Assembly: GCA_945902115.1 (NCBI GenBank)
Contig: CAMDLY010000007.1
Span: forward strand, 1 to 63,263
DNA from: Lishizhenia tianjinensis
GTDB taxonomy: Bacteria; Bacteroidota; Bacteroidia; Flavobacteriales_D; Crocinitomicaceae
DNA length: 63,263 nucleotides
Direction: 5' to 3'
Shown: positions 54,214-62,930 of the stretch, piece after piece
Position numbering within the stretch: position 1 is the first letter of the stretch
How the letters are laid out: every line of letters begins with the position of its first letter
Translations under genes and position numbers: made by a program
The notes under the pieces: generated by a model
Told to the model about the DNA's origin: nothing
Database searches by the model: none
Seen by the model: the letters and a program-made list of their open reading frames with translations, nothing else

Positions 54214-56111
54214 TAGGCTCGTTCGTTTCGGTTTTCTTTCCAGTTGATAAACGCTTTATTCACGACCTTATTCCCCCCAGGCGTCGGATAATCACCTGTG
54301 AAGTACCAATCACCCAAATTGTTGGGACACGCTTTATGTAAATTACTAACTGTTTGAAAGATTATCTCAACTTCTGCATGTATACCTTTGGGTGTCAACA
54401 TAATTGCGATTTGTTTGGAGAGTTCCTCATTAGTAAATGGCGTATAAATTTCTTTTACTACATTTCGTACTCTGTCTTTAGGTAGGTGCTCCTGTTCTTT
54501 ACATTTTTGATATACTTCTTCGATAACGCCAGCTCTGTTTGTTGATTTCAACAGAGAAATGGCTGCGTCAAAAGCTATAAAGTCTCCCATCTTTGCCATA
54601 TCAATACCATAGCAATCAGGAAATCGAATTTGAGGTGCAGAGGAAACCACAAGGATTTTTTTTGGGTTTAACCTATCAAGAATGCGCAAAATACTTTGCT
54701 TTAGTGTAGTCCCTCGTACAATACTGTCGTCTATAACAATCAGGTTGTCTGTGTGCGGACGAACACTGCCATAGGTGATGTCGTATACGTGCGCCACGAG
54801 GTCGTCGCGAGAGTCGTCTTGGGTGATGAAAGTTCTTAATTTGGCGTCTTTTATTGCAATTTTCTCTGTACGGGCTCTCTGTTGAATAATCGCAGCAATT
54901 TTCTCGTGATCGTCGGTATTTCCGAGAGCGATTATTTCCGATATTTTCTGCTTGTTCAGGTGTTCCTCCAACCCTTTTAGTAAACCATAAAAGGATACTT
55001 CCGCTGTATTCGGTATAAATGAAAACACCGAATTATCAAAATCATAATTGATGGCCTTTAGTACTTGAGGAACAATTAGCCTACCAAGAGATTTTCGTTC
55101 TTTATAAATATCGGCATCTGAACCTCTTGAAAAATAGATACGCTCGAAAGAACATTTTTTTATTTCACGTGGGGCATTAATAAGCGCCTCAGAAACTTGC
55201 CCTTTCTTGGGTATAATAAGTGCATGACCTGGTTGAAGCTCTTTGATATCTTCGACCTTTAAGTTAAATGCAGTCTGAATCGCAGGTCTTTCGGAGGCAA
55301 CCACGCAGATCTCGTCGTCTTCGTACCAAAAGGCAGGCCTTATACCTGAAGGGTCGCGCAGCACGAAGGCGTCTCCATGCCCAAGAAGTCCTGCCATAGC
55401 GTAACCTCCGTCCCAATCTTCCGAGGCCTTTTTTAAGATTTTACGTAAGTCTAATTCCTGGGAAATCTTCTCGTAAATATTTTTGTTGTCATACCCCAGG
55501 CTATCATAATGCTTGAATAAGTCATCGTTTTCGATATCCAAAAAATGTCCGATTTTCTCCAATACGGTAACTGTGTCAGATAATTCTTTCGGATGTTGTC
55601 CAATTTTCACCAAGACATCAAAAAGTTCATCAACATTGGTTAGGTTAAAATTCCCGGCCACAACCAAGTTTCGAGTAATCCAATTGTTTTGACGGAGAAA
55701 AGGGTGACAGCTTTCTATAGAATTCTTTCCGAAGGTACCATAACGCAGGTGTCCAAGAAAAAGCTCTCCCGTAAAACCGGCATTTTTTTTCAAATAATTG
55801 ACATCTTTTAAAAGTAAAGGATCTTCTTGCGCAATTTGGCGAAATCGGTTATTTATTTGATCGAAAATATCTTGAATAGGACTTTTGGCATTCGAACGAG
55901 TGCGGGAGATATACCGCTCTCCGGGTTCCATATCGAATTTTATATTGGCAACACCTGCACCGTCTTGTCCGCGGTTGTGTTGTTTTTCCATGAGTAAATG
56001 CAACTTATTGATACCATAGAGTGCAGACCCGTATTTATCTACATAATGCTGTATGGGTTTTTTGAGTCTGAGGAGGGCAATACCGCATTCGTGTTTTATG
56101 GCGTCACTCAT
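54210..56111 (-). CDS. Amidophosphoribosyltransferase-like protein (long PurF paralogue)
   Basis: A 633-residue protein with an N-terminal nucleophile glutaminase domain and a phosphoribosyltransferase domain with the PRPP loop VIDDSIVRGTT near residue 460. The likely catalytic cysteine is residue 9 (HECGIALL), so a short propeptide must be removed, as in Bacillus PurF. It is over 100 residues longer than standard PurF and belongs to the longer Bacteroidota type. Whether it is the purine enzyme or a paralogue is open, since no pur genes are near. The start at 56111 (MSDAIKHE) is preferred over one 17 codons upstream. Confidence 0.85.
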   Translation of the reverse strand: MSDAIKHECGIALLRLKKPIQHYVDKYGSALYGINKLHLLMEKQHNRGQDGAGVANIKFDMEPGERYISRTRSNAKSPIQDIFDQINNRFRQIAQEDPLLLKDVNYLKKNAGFTGELFLGHLRYGTFGKNSIESCHPFLRQNNWITRNLVVAGNFNLTNVDELFDVLVKIGQHPKELSDTVTVLEKIGHFLDIENDDLFKHYDSLGYDNKNIYEKISQELDLRKILKKASEDWDGGYAMAGLLGHGDAFVLRDPSGIRPAFWYEDDEICVVASERPAIQTAFNLKVEDIKELQPGHALIIPKKGQVSEALINAPREIKKCSFERIYFSRGSDADIYKERKSLGRLIVPQVLKAINYDFDNSVFSFIPNTAEVSFYGLLKGLEEHLNKQKISEIIALGNTDDHEKIAAIIQQRARTEKIAIKDAKLRTFITQDDSRDDLVAHVYDITYGSVRPHTDNLIVIDDSIVRGTTLKQSILRILDRLNPKKILVVSSAPQIRFPDCYGIDMAKMGDFIAFDAAISLLKSTNRAGVIEEVYQKCKEQEHLPKDRVRNVVKEIYTPFTNEELSKQIAIMLTPKGIHAEVEIIFQTVSNLHKACPNNLGDWYFTGDYPTPGGNKVVNKAFINWKENRNERAY

Positions 56112-56186
56112 GGAAAGAATTTGTCGCGAATATAATGCTCTTTCGTGGAACTTAGGGTGCAAAGTGCTTTATTTCACCTTCTTTAG

Positions 56187-56951
56187 TTATTTTCCTTTTT
56201 TTTCTTCTCGCGGAATATATTCATAAGTAACGGAAAGATCCTTGCCTTTCTCTTCTTCTATCGACTCCAAGCGGGCTTCTTCTTCTCTCACTTTTTGCCA
56301 ATATTCACCCTCCAAATCGGGAGGGTCAATGCCTTGTTCTCTCTCTATTTCATACTGGAATTTTGGACGTTGGGGTCCTTTTTTTCTGTAAACATAAGCC
56401 AGTAAAATACCGACAAGTATTCCCGCAAGATGACCTTCCCAAGAAATCGGTTGTTGTGTCGGGAAAACGCCCCAAATCATACTTCCATATAGAAAAACTA
56501 CAAATAGTGCCAAGGCCTGCAAGGGGAGATACTTCCGAATGACACCGCTTGTAAATAAAAACCCAACTAAACCATAAATAACGCCGCTCATTCCGATGTG
56601 AAAGGACCCGTTGCGTGCCGCGAGCATCCAAACGAACGATCCAGAAAGTATCCAAATAATTAAGAGCACTTTCAATGAGATTTCTTTATAGCTATAGAAT
56701 AGCAATCCTGAAAGTAAAAACATGGGTATGCTGTTGTTTAGAATATGATGAAAATCCCTACTGTCATGAATCCAAGGGGAAAAGAATATTCCTTTCAACC
56801 CAATCAATTCGCCAGGAAGTATTCCAAAAGAGTAAAAATGTACTTTCGATAGTTGATCGAGTAGGTAAACCAACCACATGATAGCAACAATCAAGAGTGC
56901 CGGCGGAATAGCATTCCATAAATGATCGTCAAAGGGTTGTTTTTTTTTCAT
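56187..56951 (-). CDS. Rhomboid family intramembrane serine protease
   Basis: A 255-residue protein with six predicted membrane helices. The catalytic serine lies in HIGMSGVIYG (GxSG form) and the catalytic histidine in EGHLAGILVG, both in the positions expected of rhomboids. A charged C-terminal tail of about 60 residues follows the last helix. The ATG at 56951 was chosen because the earlier TTG at 56969 lies inside a TATGTTTG promoter box. Confidence 0.92.
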   Translation of the reverse strand: MKKKQPFDDHLWNAIPPALLIVAIMWLVYLLDQLSKVHFYSFGILPGELIGLKGIFFSPWIHDSRDFHHILNNSIPMFLLSGLLFYSYKEISLKVLLIIWILSGSFVWMLAARNGSFHIGMSGVIYGLVGFLFTSGVIRKYLPLQALALFVVFLYGSMIWGVFPTQQPISWEGHLAGILVGILLAYVYRKKGPQRPKFQYEIEREQGIDPPDLEGEYWQKVREEEARLESIEEEKGKDLSVTYEYIPREEKKGK

Positions 56952-56966
56952 TTTCACCTTGATAGT

Positions 56967-57006
56967 CAAACATAATGCCTCTTGTTTAGTTATGACATAC
57001 TGTCAT
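56967..57006. promoter_or_regulatory. Divergent promoter region with palindrome (rhomboid / DUF2480)
   Basis: On the minus strand TATGTTTG (56967-56974) is a perfect TAnnTTTG box 15 nt before the rhomboid ATG. A perfect palindrome ATGACA-TAC-TGTCAT (56992-57006) lies just upstream. On the plus strand a TACTTTTG box (57037-57044) precedes the DUF2480 gene. Confidence 0.55.
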
Positions 57007-57036
57007 GTATATCACAAACATATTCATCAAATACAT

Positions 57037-57044
57037 TACTTTTG
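57037..57044 (+). promoter_or_regulatory. DUF2480 promoter box
   Basis: TACTTTTG matches TAnnTTTG and ends 7 nt before the ATG at 57052. Confidence 0.4.
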
Positions 57045-57051
57045 TTTCAGC

Positions 57052-57573
57052 ATGAGTGAAATTCGAAATAAAGTGGAAGAAAGTGGTTTGATTCAATTGG
57101 ATTTAGCCATTTTTAAACCTCAATTTGAGCTAGTAGGCATCGATATTGCAGATCAGCTATGGCAAGGCCTTGTAATCAAAGAAAAAGACTTTCGGGCTTG
57201 GGTCAAAGAACATAATTGGTCATCCTACAATGGCAAAGCAGTTTATGTATATTGCTCTGTCGATGCAATTATCCCCACATGGGCCTACATGCTGGTTGCC
57301 TCCAGTCTAATCGGGATTGCAGCACATGCGACCACAGGTACACGTGGAGAAATCGAAAATGAATTGATACGTGCGAACATAGAGTCTTTAGATGTAGAAA
57401 AGATGAAGAATGGAAGAGTCATTATTAAAGGGTGCTCCGACTTCTTAGACCCTGCCTATGCCATGGTATGTCTACTCAATAAACTTCAACCGAATGTCCA
57501 AGTCATCATGTATGGCGAACCTTGTTCTACCGTTCCTATCTATAAGAGAGCAAAAGCGAAAAATGAAAATTAA
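57052..57573 (+). CDS. DUF2480 family protein
   Basis: A 173-residue soluble protein matching the DUF2480 family of Bacteroidota: GLIQLDLAIF, LWQGLVIKEKDFRAWVKEH, YCSVDAIIPTWAYML, then GCSDFLDPAYAMVCLLNKL and MYGEPCSTVPIYKR. Conserved Cys and His residues hint at metal or redox chemistry, but function is unknown. The ATG at 57052 was preferred over an upstream in-frame start that has no family support. Its last 11 nt overlap menA. Confidence 0.88.
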   Translation: MSEIRNKVEESGLIQLDLAIFKPQFELVGIDIADQLWQGLVIKEKDFRAWVKEHNWSSYNGKAVYVYCSVDAIIPTWAYMLVASSLIGIAAHATTGTRGEIENELIRANIESLDVEKMKNGRVIIKGCSDFLDPAYAMVCLLNKLQPNVQVIMYGEPCSTVPIYKRAKAKNEN

Positions 57574-58507
57574 AGCGTGGATACGAGCGTTTAGGCTCAG
57601 AACCTTACCACTCTCTGTTTCGGGTATTGTGCTTGGCTCTGGGCTTGCTAAATTTCACTTAGATTATTTGGAAACAACGGAAGAGAACAATTATTGGAAG
57701 ATTACCATTCTCGCTATATTAACCACTCTGTCATTCCAAATAGTATCTAATTTGGCCAATGACTTAGGAGATGGAGAGAAGGGAACGGATAACAATAACA
57801 GAATTGGCCCCAGAAGAGCGGTGCAATCAGGCGAAATCTCAATTCCATCTATGCGTTTAGCTGTTCGGATAGCTGCTTTTATTTCGATTGCATTGGCCTT
57901 TTGGCTTATTAAATCTAGCGCTCCCAACTTAAGCTCTCAGTCCAAATTTATTTACCTCATTTTGGCCATTCTTTGTGTAGTTGCAGCCATTACTTACACG
58001 GTGGGAAAAAATGCTTACGGATACCGTGGCTTAGGGGATTTGATGGTATTTGTATTCTTTGGGTTGGTAAGTGTAATTGGATCCTACATGCTCTATGGTT
58101 TTGAGTTTGAAAACATTCTTATGTTTTTTGCAATTGCCATCGGGTGTTGGAGTACAGCAGTCTTGAACTTGAATAACCTCCGCGATATAGACAATGACCG
58201 CGCAAGCAAGAAAAACACATTAATTGTGAAGCTTGGTTTCAAAAGAGGTAAATTTTATCACGCCTTTCTTATTATCGCTGGTTTTTTGTGTTGGTCGATT
58301 GGGATTACCTATTTGATGTTAAATTCTTTCCATTTTCTCCTTTTTTTAGCCATATTCCCCTCATTTATTCTGCTGTTTCATCTTCATAAAGTTATGTATA
58401 TGAAGGAGCCAAAAGAAATGGATCCCGAATTGAAAAAAGTTGCTTTAACGACTTTTGTATGTGCTATGTTTTTTACTATTTTGCTGAATTATCATTTTTT
58501 CAACTGA
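57563..58507 (+). CDS. menA: 1,4-dihydroxy-2-naphthoate polyprenyltransferase MenA
   Basis: MenA attaches the polyprenyl chain in menaquinone synthesis. The 314-residue membrane protein has eight or nine helices and two Asp-rich motifs, NDLGDGEKGTDNNNR near residue 68 and NLRDIDNDRASKKNT near residue 210. The N-terminus AWIRAFRLRTLPLS is typical. It is translated from an ATG inside the 3' end of the DUF2480 gene. Confidence 0.95.
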   Translation: MKIKAWIRAFRLRTLPLSVSGIVLGSGLAKFHLDYLETTEENNYWKITILAILTTLSFQIVSNLANDLGDGEKGTDNNNRIGPRRAVQSGEISIPSMRLAVRIAAFISIALAFWLIKSSAPNLSSQSKFIYLILAILCVVAAITYTVGKNAYGYRGLGDLMVFVFFGLVSVIGSYMLYGFEFENILMFFAIAIGCWSTAVLNLNNLRDIDNDRASKKNTLIVKLGFKRGKFYHAFLIIAGFLCWSIGITYLMLNSFHFLLFLAIFPSFILLFHLHKVMYMKEPKEMDPELKKVALTTFVCAMFFTILLNYHFFN

Positions 58508-58573
58508 TTCGGCTAACTACTTGACAAAAGGTCATTTTCAGGGCTGAAGTACTTATTCTTTGAATACTTTTCT

Positions 58574-58581
58574 TACATTTG
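58574..58581 (+). promoter_or_regulatory. Possible sucA promoter box
   Basis: TACATTTG matches the TAnnTTTG consensus and lies 26 nt before the sucA ATG. No good -33 element was found at 19-21 nt. Confidence 0.4.
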
Positions 58582-58607
58582 TTTTCCTTATTATTTGTCA
58601 ATTTAGA

Positions 58608-61328
58608 ATGGATAAAATAACATACGTAGGTAACGCAGATGTGAACGCAATAGATCATCTTTATACACTTTACAGACAAAACCCTGATAACGTTGATTTA
58701 GGCTGGCAAAAGTTTTTTGAAGGCTTCGATTTCGCCAAAACAAATTTTGAGGACGGAGCGGGTATTCCTGAAAATTTCAAGAAAGAATTTAAGGTATTGA
58801 ATTTAATCAATGGCTACCGCACAAGAGGACATTTGTTTACCAAAACTAATCCTGTTCGGGAGCGCCGTCAATATTCCCCGAGTTTGGATGTGGAGAATTT
58901 CGGTCTTACGCAGGATGATTTAGACGATGTTTTTCAAGCGGGAATTGAAATTGGCCTTGGAGCATGCAGTCTCAGAGAAATAATCATTCACTTAGAATTG
59001 ACTTACTGCCAGTCTATCGGAATTGAATACCTCTATATGCGTGATCCAGAGCGCATTGAATGGCTGAGAAACAAAATAGAACTGAAGAATCGTCCCCAAT
59101 TCGATAAAAAAAGAAAAATAGAAATCCTGAAAAAGCTATATCAAACATCTGGTTTTGAGGCGTTTTTAGGAAAAAAATTCGTGGGTCAGAAAAGATTTTC
59201 TATCGAAGGTGGGGAAGCATTAATTCCAGCCTTAGACACTCTGGTCAATAAAGGTTCAGAGATTGGGGTGGAATATTTTGTAATGGGTATGGCACACCGC
59301 GGTAGGCTAAACACACTTACGAATATCTTTCAAAAAAGACCTAGAGACATCTTCTCTGAGTTTGAAGGTAAGGAATTTGATTTTGACTCCACTTTTGACG
59401 GTGATGTCAAATATCACCAGGGATTCACTTCATATATCACCTTGGAGAATGGTAATAAAATGGGCCTTACCCTTGCGCCAAATCCTTCGCATTTAGAGGC
59501 TGTCAATACAGTAGTAGAAGGGATTGCACGTGCCAAAATAGACCACGAATATTTCGATGAGAAAAAAGTGTGTCCTGTTTTAATTCACGGAGATGCCGCG
59601 ATTGCCGGTCAGGGGATTGTTTACGAAACGATTCAAATGGCACAGCTAGATGGTTACCGAGCAGGTGGTACCATTCATTTGGTGGTCAATAATCAAGTTG
59701 GATTTACCACCAATTACTTAGATGCAAGGTCTTCGACATATTGCACTGACGTTGCCAAAACAACGTTATGTCCTGTATTCCATGTAAATGGTGACGATGT
59801 AGAGGCTGTGGTACAAGCTGTTGAAATCGCCATTGAATACCGTCAACAATTCAACAGAGATATTTTCATTGACTTACTTTGTTACAGAAAATATGGGCAC
59901 AACGAGGGTGATGAACCTAAATTCACCCAACCAAAGTTGTACGATATAATTGCCAAACATCCGAATCCGAAAGTCATTTACTTAAAGCAATTGGAGGGAG
60001 AAGGGGTGATCTCATCAACGGAAGCGAAAGTCTTAGAAGATGAGTACAATGCCTTCTTGGAAAATGAATTTGACGAGTCAAAGAAAAATGAAAAGGCCTT
60101 GGTTTACGATTTCTTGAGTTTAACTTGGAAAGGATATCGTCACGGGTTAGCACAAGATTTTCTGCAATCACCGAAAACAGCTGTAGACGAGAAAAAACTA
60201 TATGAACTAGGCGTTAAAATGTCTACTTTGCCTGATGGTAGAAAGTACTTCCGTAAAATCGCCAAAATTTTCGAGGACCGCATCAATGCCGTGAAGGAAG
60301 ACAAATTGGATTGGGGTACCGCAGAGATGCTCGCATATGCAAGCCTTTTGGTTGAAGGCCATTCGGTAAGAATTTCTGGACAAGATGTAGAACGAGGCAC
60401 GTTCTCTCACCGCCATGCGGTTGTAAAAACAGAAGATACGGAGGAAGAAATCGAAACCTTGAATTTACTTTCAGAAAAACAGGCGCAGTTTGAAATACAC
60501 AATTCTTTGCTGTCTGAATATGGCGTGCTCGGGTTTGAATACGGTTATTCGCTTGCGCACCCTTCAGGCCTGACGATTTGGGAAGCACAATTTGGAGATT
60601 TCTTTAACGGGGCCCAGATTATGGTAGACCAGTTTATTTCTGCCGGAGAGGATAAATGGGCGACGCAAAGTGGCCTTGTCATGTTGTTGCCACACGGCTA
60701 CGAAGGACAAGGGGCAGAGCATTCCAGTGGAAGAATGGAGCGTTTTCTGCAGCAATGTGCCGATTACAATATGCAAGTGGTAAATACTTCAACCCCTGCA
60801 AATCATTTTCACCTCTTGAGAAGACAGGTTGTGCGCGATTTCAGGAAACCCTTGGTGGAATTTTCTCCGAAAATGTTGTTGCGTTATCCGGAGGCAACTT
60901 CAGCGCTCAGCGAGTTGGCGAAAGGTTCTTTCCAAGAAGTTTTAGACGATGCAACGGCCAATCCAAAAGATGTTGACACCGTGGTATTATGTTCTGGGAA
61001 GTTTTACTACGAAATGAAACTTAAGGCTAAAGAGCTTGGCGTGTCAAATATGGCATTTGTACGGGTTGAGCAATTGTATCCTTTGCCCCAAGAGCAATTG
61101 GAGGCAATTATGGCAAAATATAAAGCGAAAAATGTCATTTGGGCACAAGAAGAACCAGCAAATATGGGTGCATGGGCGTTTATGGCCATGAATCTACGAA
61201 ACATCCCTTTGATTGGTATATGCAGGCCGGCAAGTGCTGCCTCTGCGGAAGGGTCAAAAAAATTACACGAGAAGAGGTTAGCGAAATTATACAAGGAGTT
61301 GTTCTCGTATGCAAAAGTGACTGTTTAA
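58608..61328 (+). CDS. sucA: 2-oxoglutarate dehydrogenase E1 component SucA
   Basis: The thiamine-diphosphate subunit of the 2-oxoglutarate dehydrogenase complex in the citric acid cycle. The 906-residue protein has the N-terminal YLYRQNP-like E2-binding stretch, MAHRGRLNTL near 230, GDAAIAGQGIVYET near 330 and the second-domain motifs YEGQGAEHSSGRMERFLQ. The ATG at 58608 (MDKITYVG) is preferred over an upstream start. Followed after 15 nt by odhB. Confidence 0.97.
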   Translation: MDKITYVGNADVNAIDHLYTLYRQNPDNVDLGWQKFFEGFDFAKTNFEDGAGIPENFKKEFKVLNLINGYRTRGHLFTKTNPVRERRQYSPSLDVENFGLTQDDLDDVFQAGIEIGLGACSLREIIIHLELTYCQSIGIEYLYMRDPERIEWLRNKIELKNRPQFDKKRKIEILKKLYQTSGFEAFLGKKFVGQKRFSIEGGEALIPALDTLVNKGSEIGVEYFVMGMAHRGRLNTLTNIFQKRPRDIFSEFEGKEFDFDSTFDGDVKYHQGFTSYITLENGNKMGLTLAPNPSHLEAVNTVVEGIARAKIDHEYFDEKKVCPVLIHGDAAIAGQGIVYETIQMAQLDGYRAGGTIHLVVNNQVGFTTNYLDARSSTYCTDVAKTTLCPVFHVNGDDVEAVVQAVEIAIEYRQQFNRDIFIDLLCYRKYGHNEGDEPKFTQPKLYDIIAKHPNPKVIYLKQLEGEGVISSTEAKVLEDEYNAFLENEFDESKKNEKALVYDFLSLTWKGYRHGLAQDFLQSPKTAVDEKKLYELGVKMSTLPDGRKYFRKIAKIFEDRINAVKEDKLDWGTAEMLAYASLLVEGHSVRISGQDVERGTFSHRHAVVKTEDTEEEIETLNLLSEKQAQFEIHNSLLSEYGVLGFEYGYSLAHPSGLTIWEAQFGDFFNGAQIMVDQFISAGEDKWATQSGLVMLLPHGYEGQGAEHSSGRMERFLQQCADYNMQVVNTSTPANHFHLLRRQVVRDFRKPLVEFSPKMLLRYPEATSALSELAKGSFQEVLDDATANPKDVDTVVLCSGKFYYEMKLKAKELGVSNMAFVRVEQLYPLPQEQLEAIMAKYKAKNVIWAQEEPANMGAWAFMAMNLRNIPLIGICRPASAASAEGSKKLHEKRLAKLYKELFSYAKVTV

Positions 61329-61343
61329 TTTTAAGATAATAGT

Positions 61344-62600
61344 ATGGCCATGTTAGAAATGAAAGTTCCCAGCCCGGGAGAGTCTATATCAGAAGTTGAA
61401 ATCGCACAATGGTTGGTGAACGACGGTGATTACGTAGAAAAAGACCAAGCCATTGCTGAGGTTGATTCTGATAAGGCGACTCTAGAGTTGCCAGCTGAAC
61501 AAAGCGGCGTGATTACCTTAAAAGCTGCTGAAGGCGATGTGGTGAAAGTGGGTCAAGTAGTATGCTTGATAGATACCACTGCAGCAAAACCAGCAGGGAC
61601 AGCTGCACCAAAAGTGGAACAAAAAACAGAAGAGCCAAAGGCCGTTCCTGCACCTGTGGTGGCAGCGCCTAATCCCGACCCTGTCAAGAAAGATATTTCT
61701 TATGCATCGGGAATACCTTCTCCAGCAGCCGCGAAGATCATGAGTGAGAATGGAATTTCATCGAAGCACGTGAGTGGAACAGGTAAAGATGGTCGTATTA
61801 CCAAGCAAGACGTGGTAAATGCCATGTCGGCAGGTTTCGCTACAGATTCGGCACAAGGGTGGGGAGGCACAAGGAATCAGAACCGCGAAAAAATGTCCAT
61901 GTTGCGCAGAAAAATTGCTGAACGATTGGTAGCGGTGAAGAATGAAACCGCTATGTTGACGACATTCAACGAAGTAGACATGAAACCAATCATGGATATT
62001 CGTACCAAATACAAAGACAAGTTTGCGAAACACCACGAGGTGAATCTTGGATTCATGTCCTTTTTCACGAAAGCAGTGACGGAAGCATTGAAATTATACC
62101 CAGCCGTCAACGCGCAGATTGATGGACAAGAGGTGGTTTTTCATGATTATGCAGATATAGGTATCGCAGTATCCTCTCCAAAAGGATTAATGGTTCCGGT
62201 GGTGCGCAATGCCGAGCAGATGTCGCTGGCAGAAATCGAAAGAGAAATTAAGCGTTTAGCGATAAAAGCACGCGATGGAAAAATTACTCCTGACGATATG
62301 ACTGGGGGAACCTTTACGATTACGAATGGAGGAGTTTTTGGTTCGATGTTGTCGACACCCATAATCAACCCGCCGCAATCTGCCATTTTAGGTATGCACA
62401 ATGTGGTTGAAAGACCGGTTGCCGTGAACGGGAAGGTAGAAATTCGCCCGATAATGTATGTTGCGTTATCGTATGACCACCGCGTCATCGATGGTAAAGA
62501 ATCTGTTGGTTTTTTGGTGAAAGTAAAAGAAATGCTTGAAAATCCAGAGCGTATGATTTTCGGGGCAAAAGATCCGATGGAGGTATTATTGGGCTTGTAA
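61344..62600 (+). CDS. odhB: 2-oxoglutarate dehydrogenase E2 component (dihydrolipoyl succinyltransferase)
   Basis: A 418-residue E2 protein: an N-terminal lipoyl domain with the lipoylated lysine in [11 protein letters not shown] near residue 45, an Ala/Pro-rich linker, a peripheral subunit-binding domain ([15 protein letters not shown]), and the catalytic domain ending in [14 protein letters not shown]. The E3 gene is not in the window. Co-transcribed with sucA. Confidence 0.97.
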   Translation: MAMLEMKVPSPGESISEVEIAQWLVNDGDYVEKDQAIAEVDSDKATLELPAEQSGVITLKAAEGDVVKVGQVVCLIDTTAAKPAGTAAPKVEQKTEEPKAVPAPVVAAPNPDPVKKDISYASGIPSPAAAKIMSENGISSKHVSGTGKDGRITKQDVVNAMSAGFATDSAQGWGGTRNQNREKMSMLRRKIAERLVAVKNETAMLTTFNEVDMKPIMDIRTKYKDKFAKHHEVNLGFMSFFTKAVTEALKLYPAVNAQIDGQEVVFHDYADIGIAVSSPKGLMVPVVRNAEQMSLAEIEREIKRLAIKARDGKITPDDMTGGTFTITNGGVFGSMLSTPIINPPQSAILGMHNVVERPVAVNGKVEIRPIMYVALSYDHRVIDGKESVGFLVKVKEMLENPERMIFGAKDPMEVLLGL

Positions 62601-62651
62601 CGAAAGCGCTAGTATTTCCGTTATTAAGAAGTTCTCCCGATATAAACTGCG

Positions 62652-62930
62652 ATGAATACACCAAGAAATTATTACGATTACTTTAGTGAACAGCTCACGG
62701 GGCGTTCAAAACGCGAGCTTGTGGAATATTTCAACCAGGCCGTTGGACTTCGTGCATTCGGAATTTCGAGACAAGGCTATTTGTGGGCTTTACGCAATCA
62801 AATTGAAAAATCAGGCATGGATTTTAGTGACGTGGGAGACGCATACGCTTGGTCTTTTGCGTGTAAGGTAGATTTGGTGAACAATAAAATGATCAAAAGA
62901 AAACCTGCAGTTGTAGCCGAGGGTGAATAG
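62652..62930 (+). CDS. Small protein of unknown function
   Basis: A 92-residue basic protein (MNTPRNYYDYFSEQLTG...) with helical character: one helix at 18-30 (KRELVEYFNQAVG) and one at 40-55 (GYLWALRNQIEKSG), and a Lys/Arg-rich tail. It follows odhB after 51 nt. I do not recognise the family with certainty; similar short proteins occur in Flavobacteriales. The codon use looks like its neighbours. Confidence 0.6.
   Translation: MNTPRNYYDYFSEQLTGRSKRELVEYFNQAVGLRAFGISRQGYLWALRNQIEKSGMDFSDVGDAYAWSFACKVDLVNNKMIKRKPAVVAEGE

Noticed and set aside
56959..57051. Upstream in-frame extension of the DUF2480 gene
   Set aside because: The extra 31 residues lack family similarity and span the promoter region; the ATG at 57052 fits the family start.
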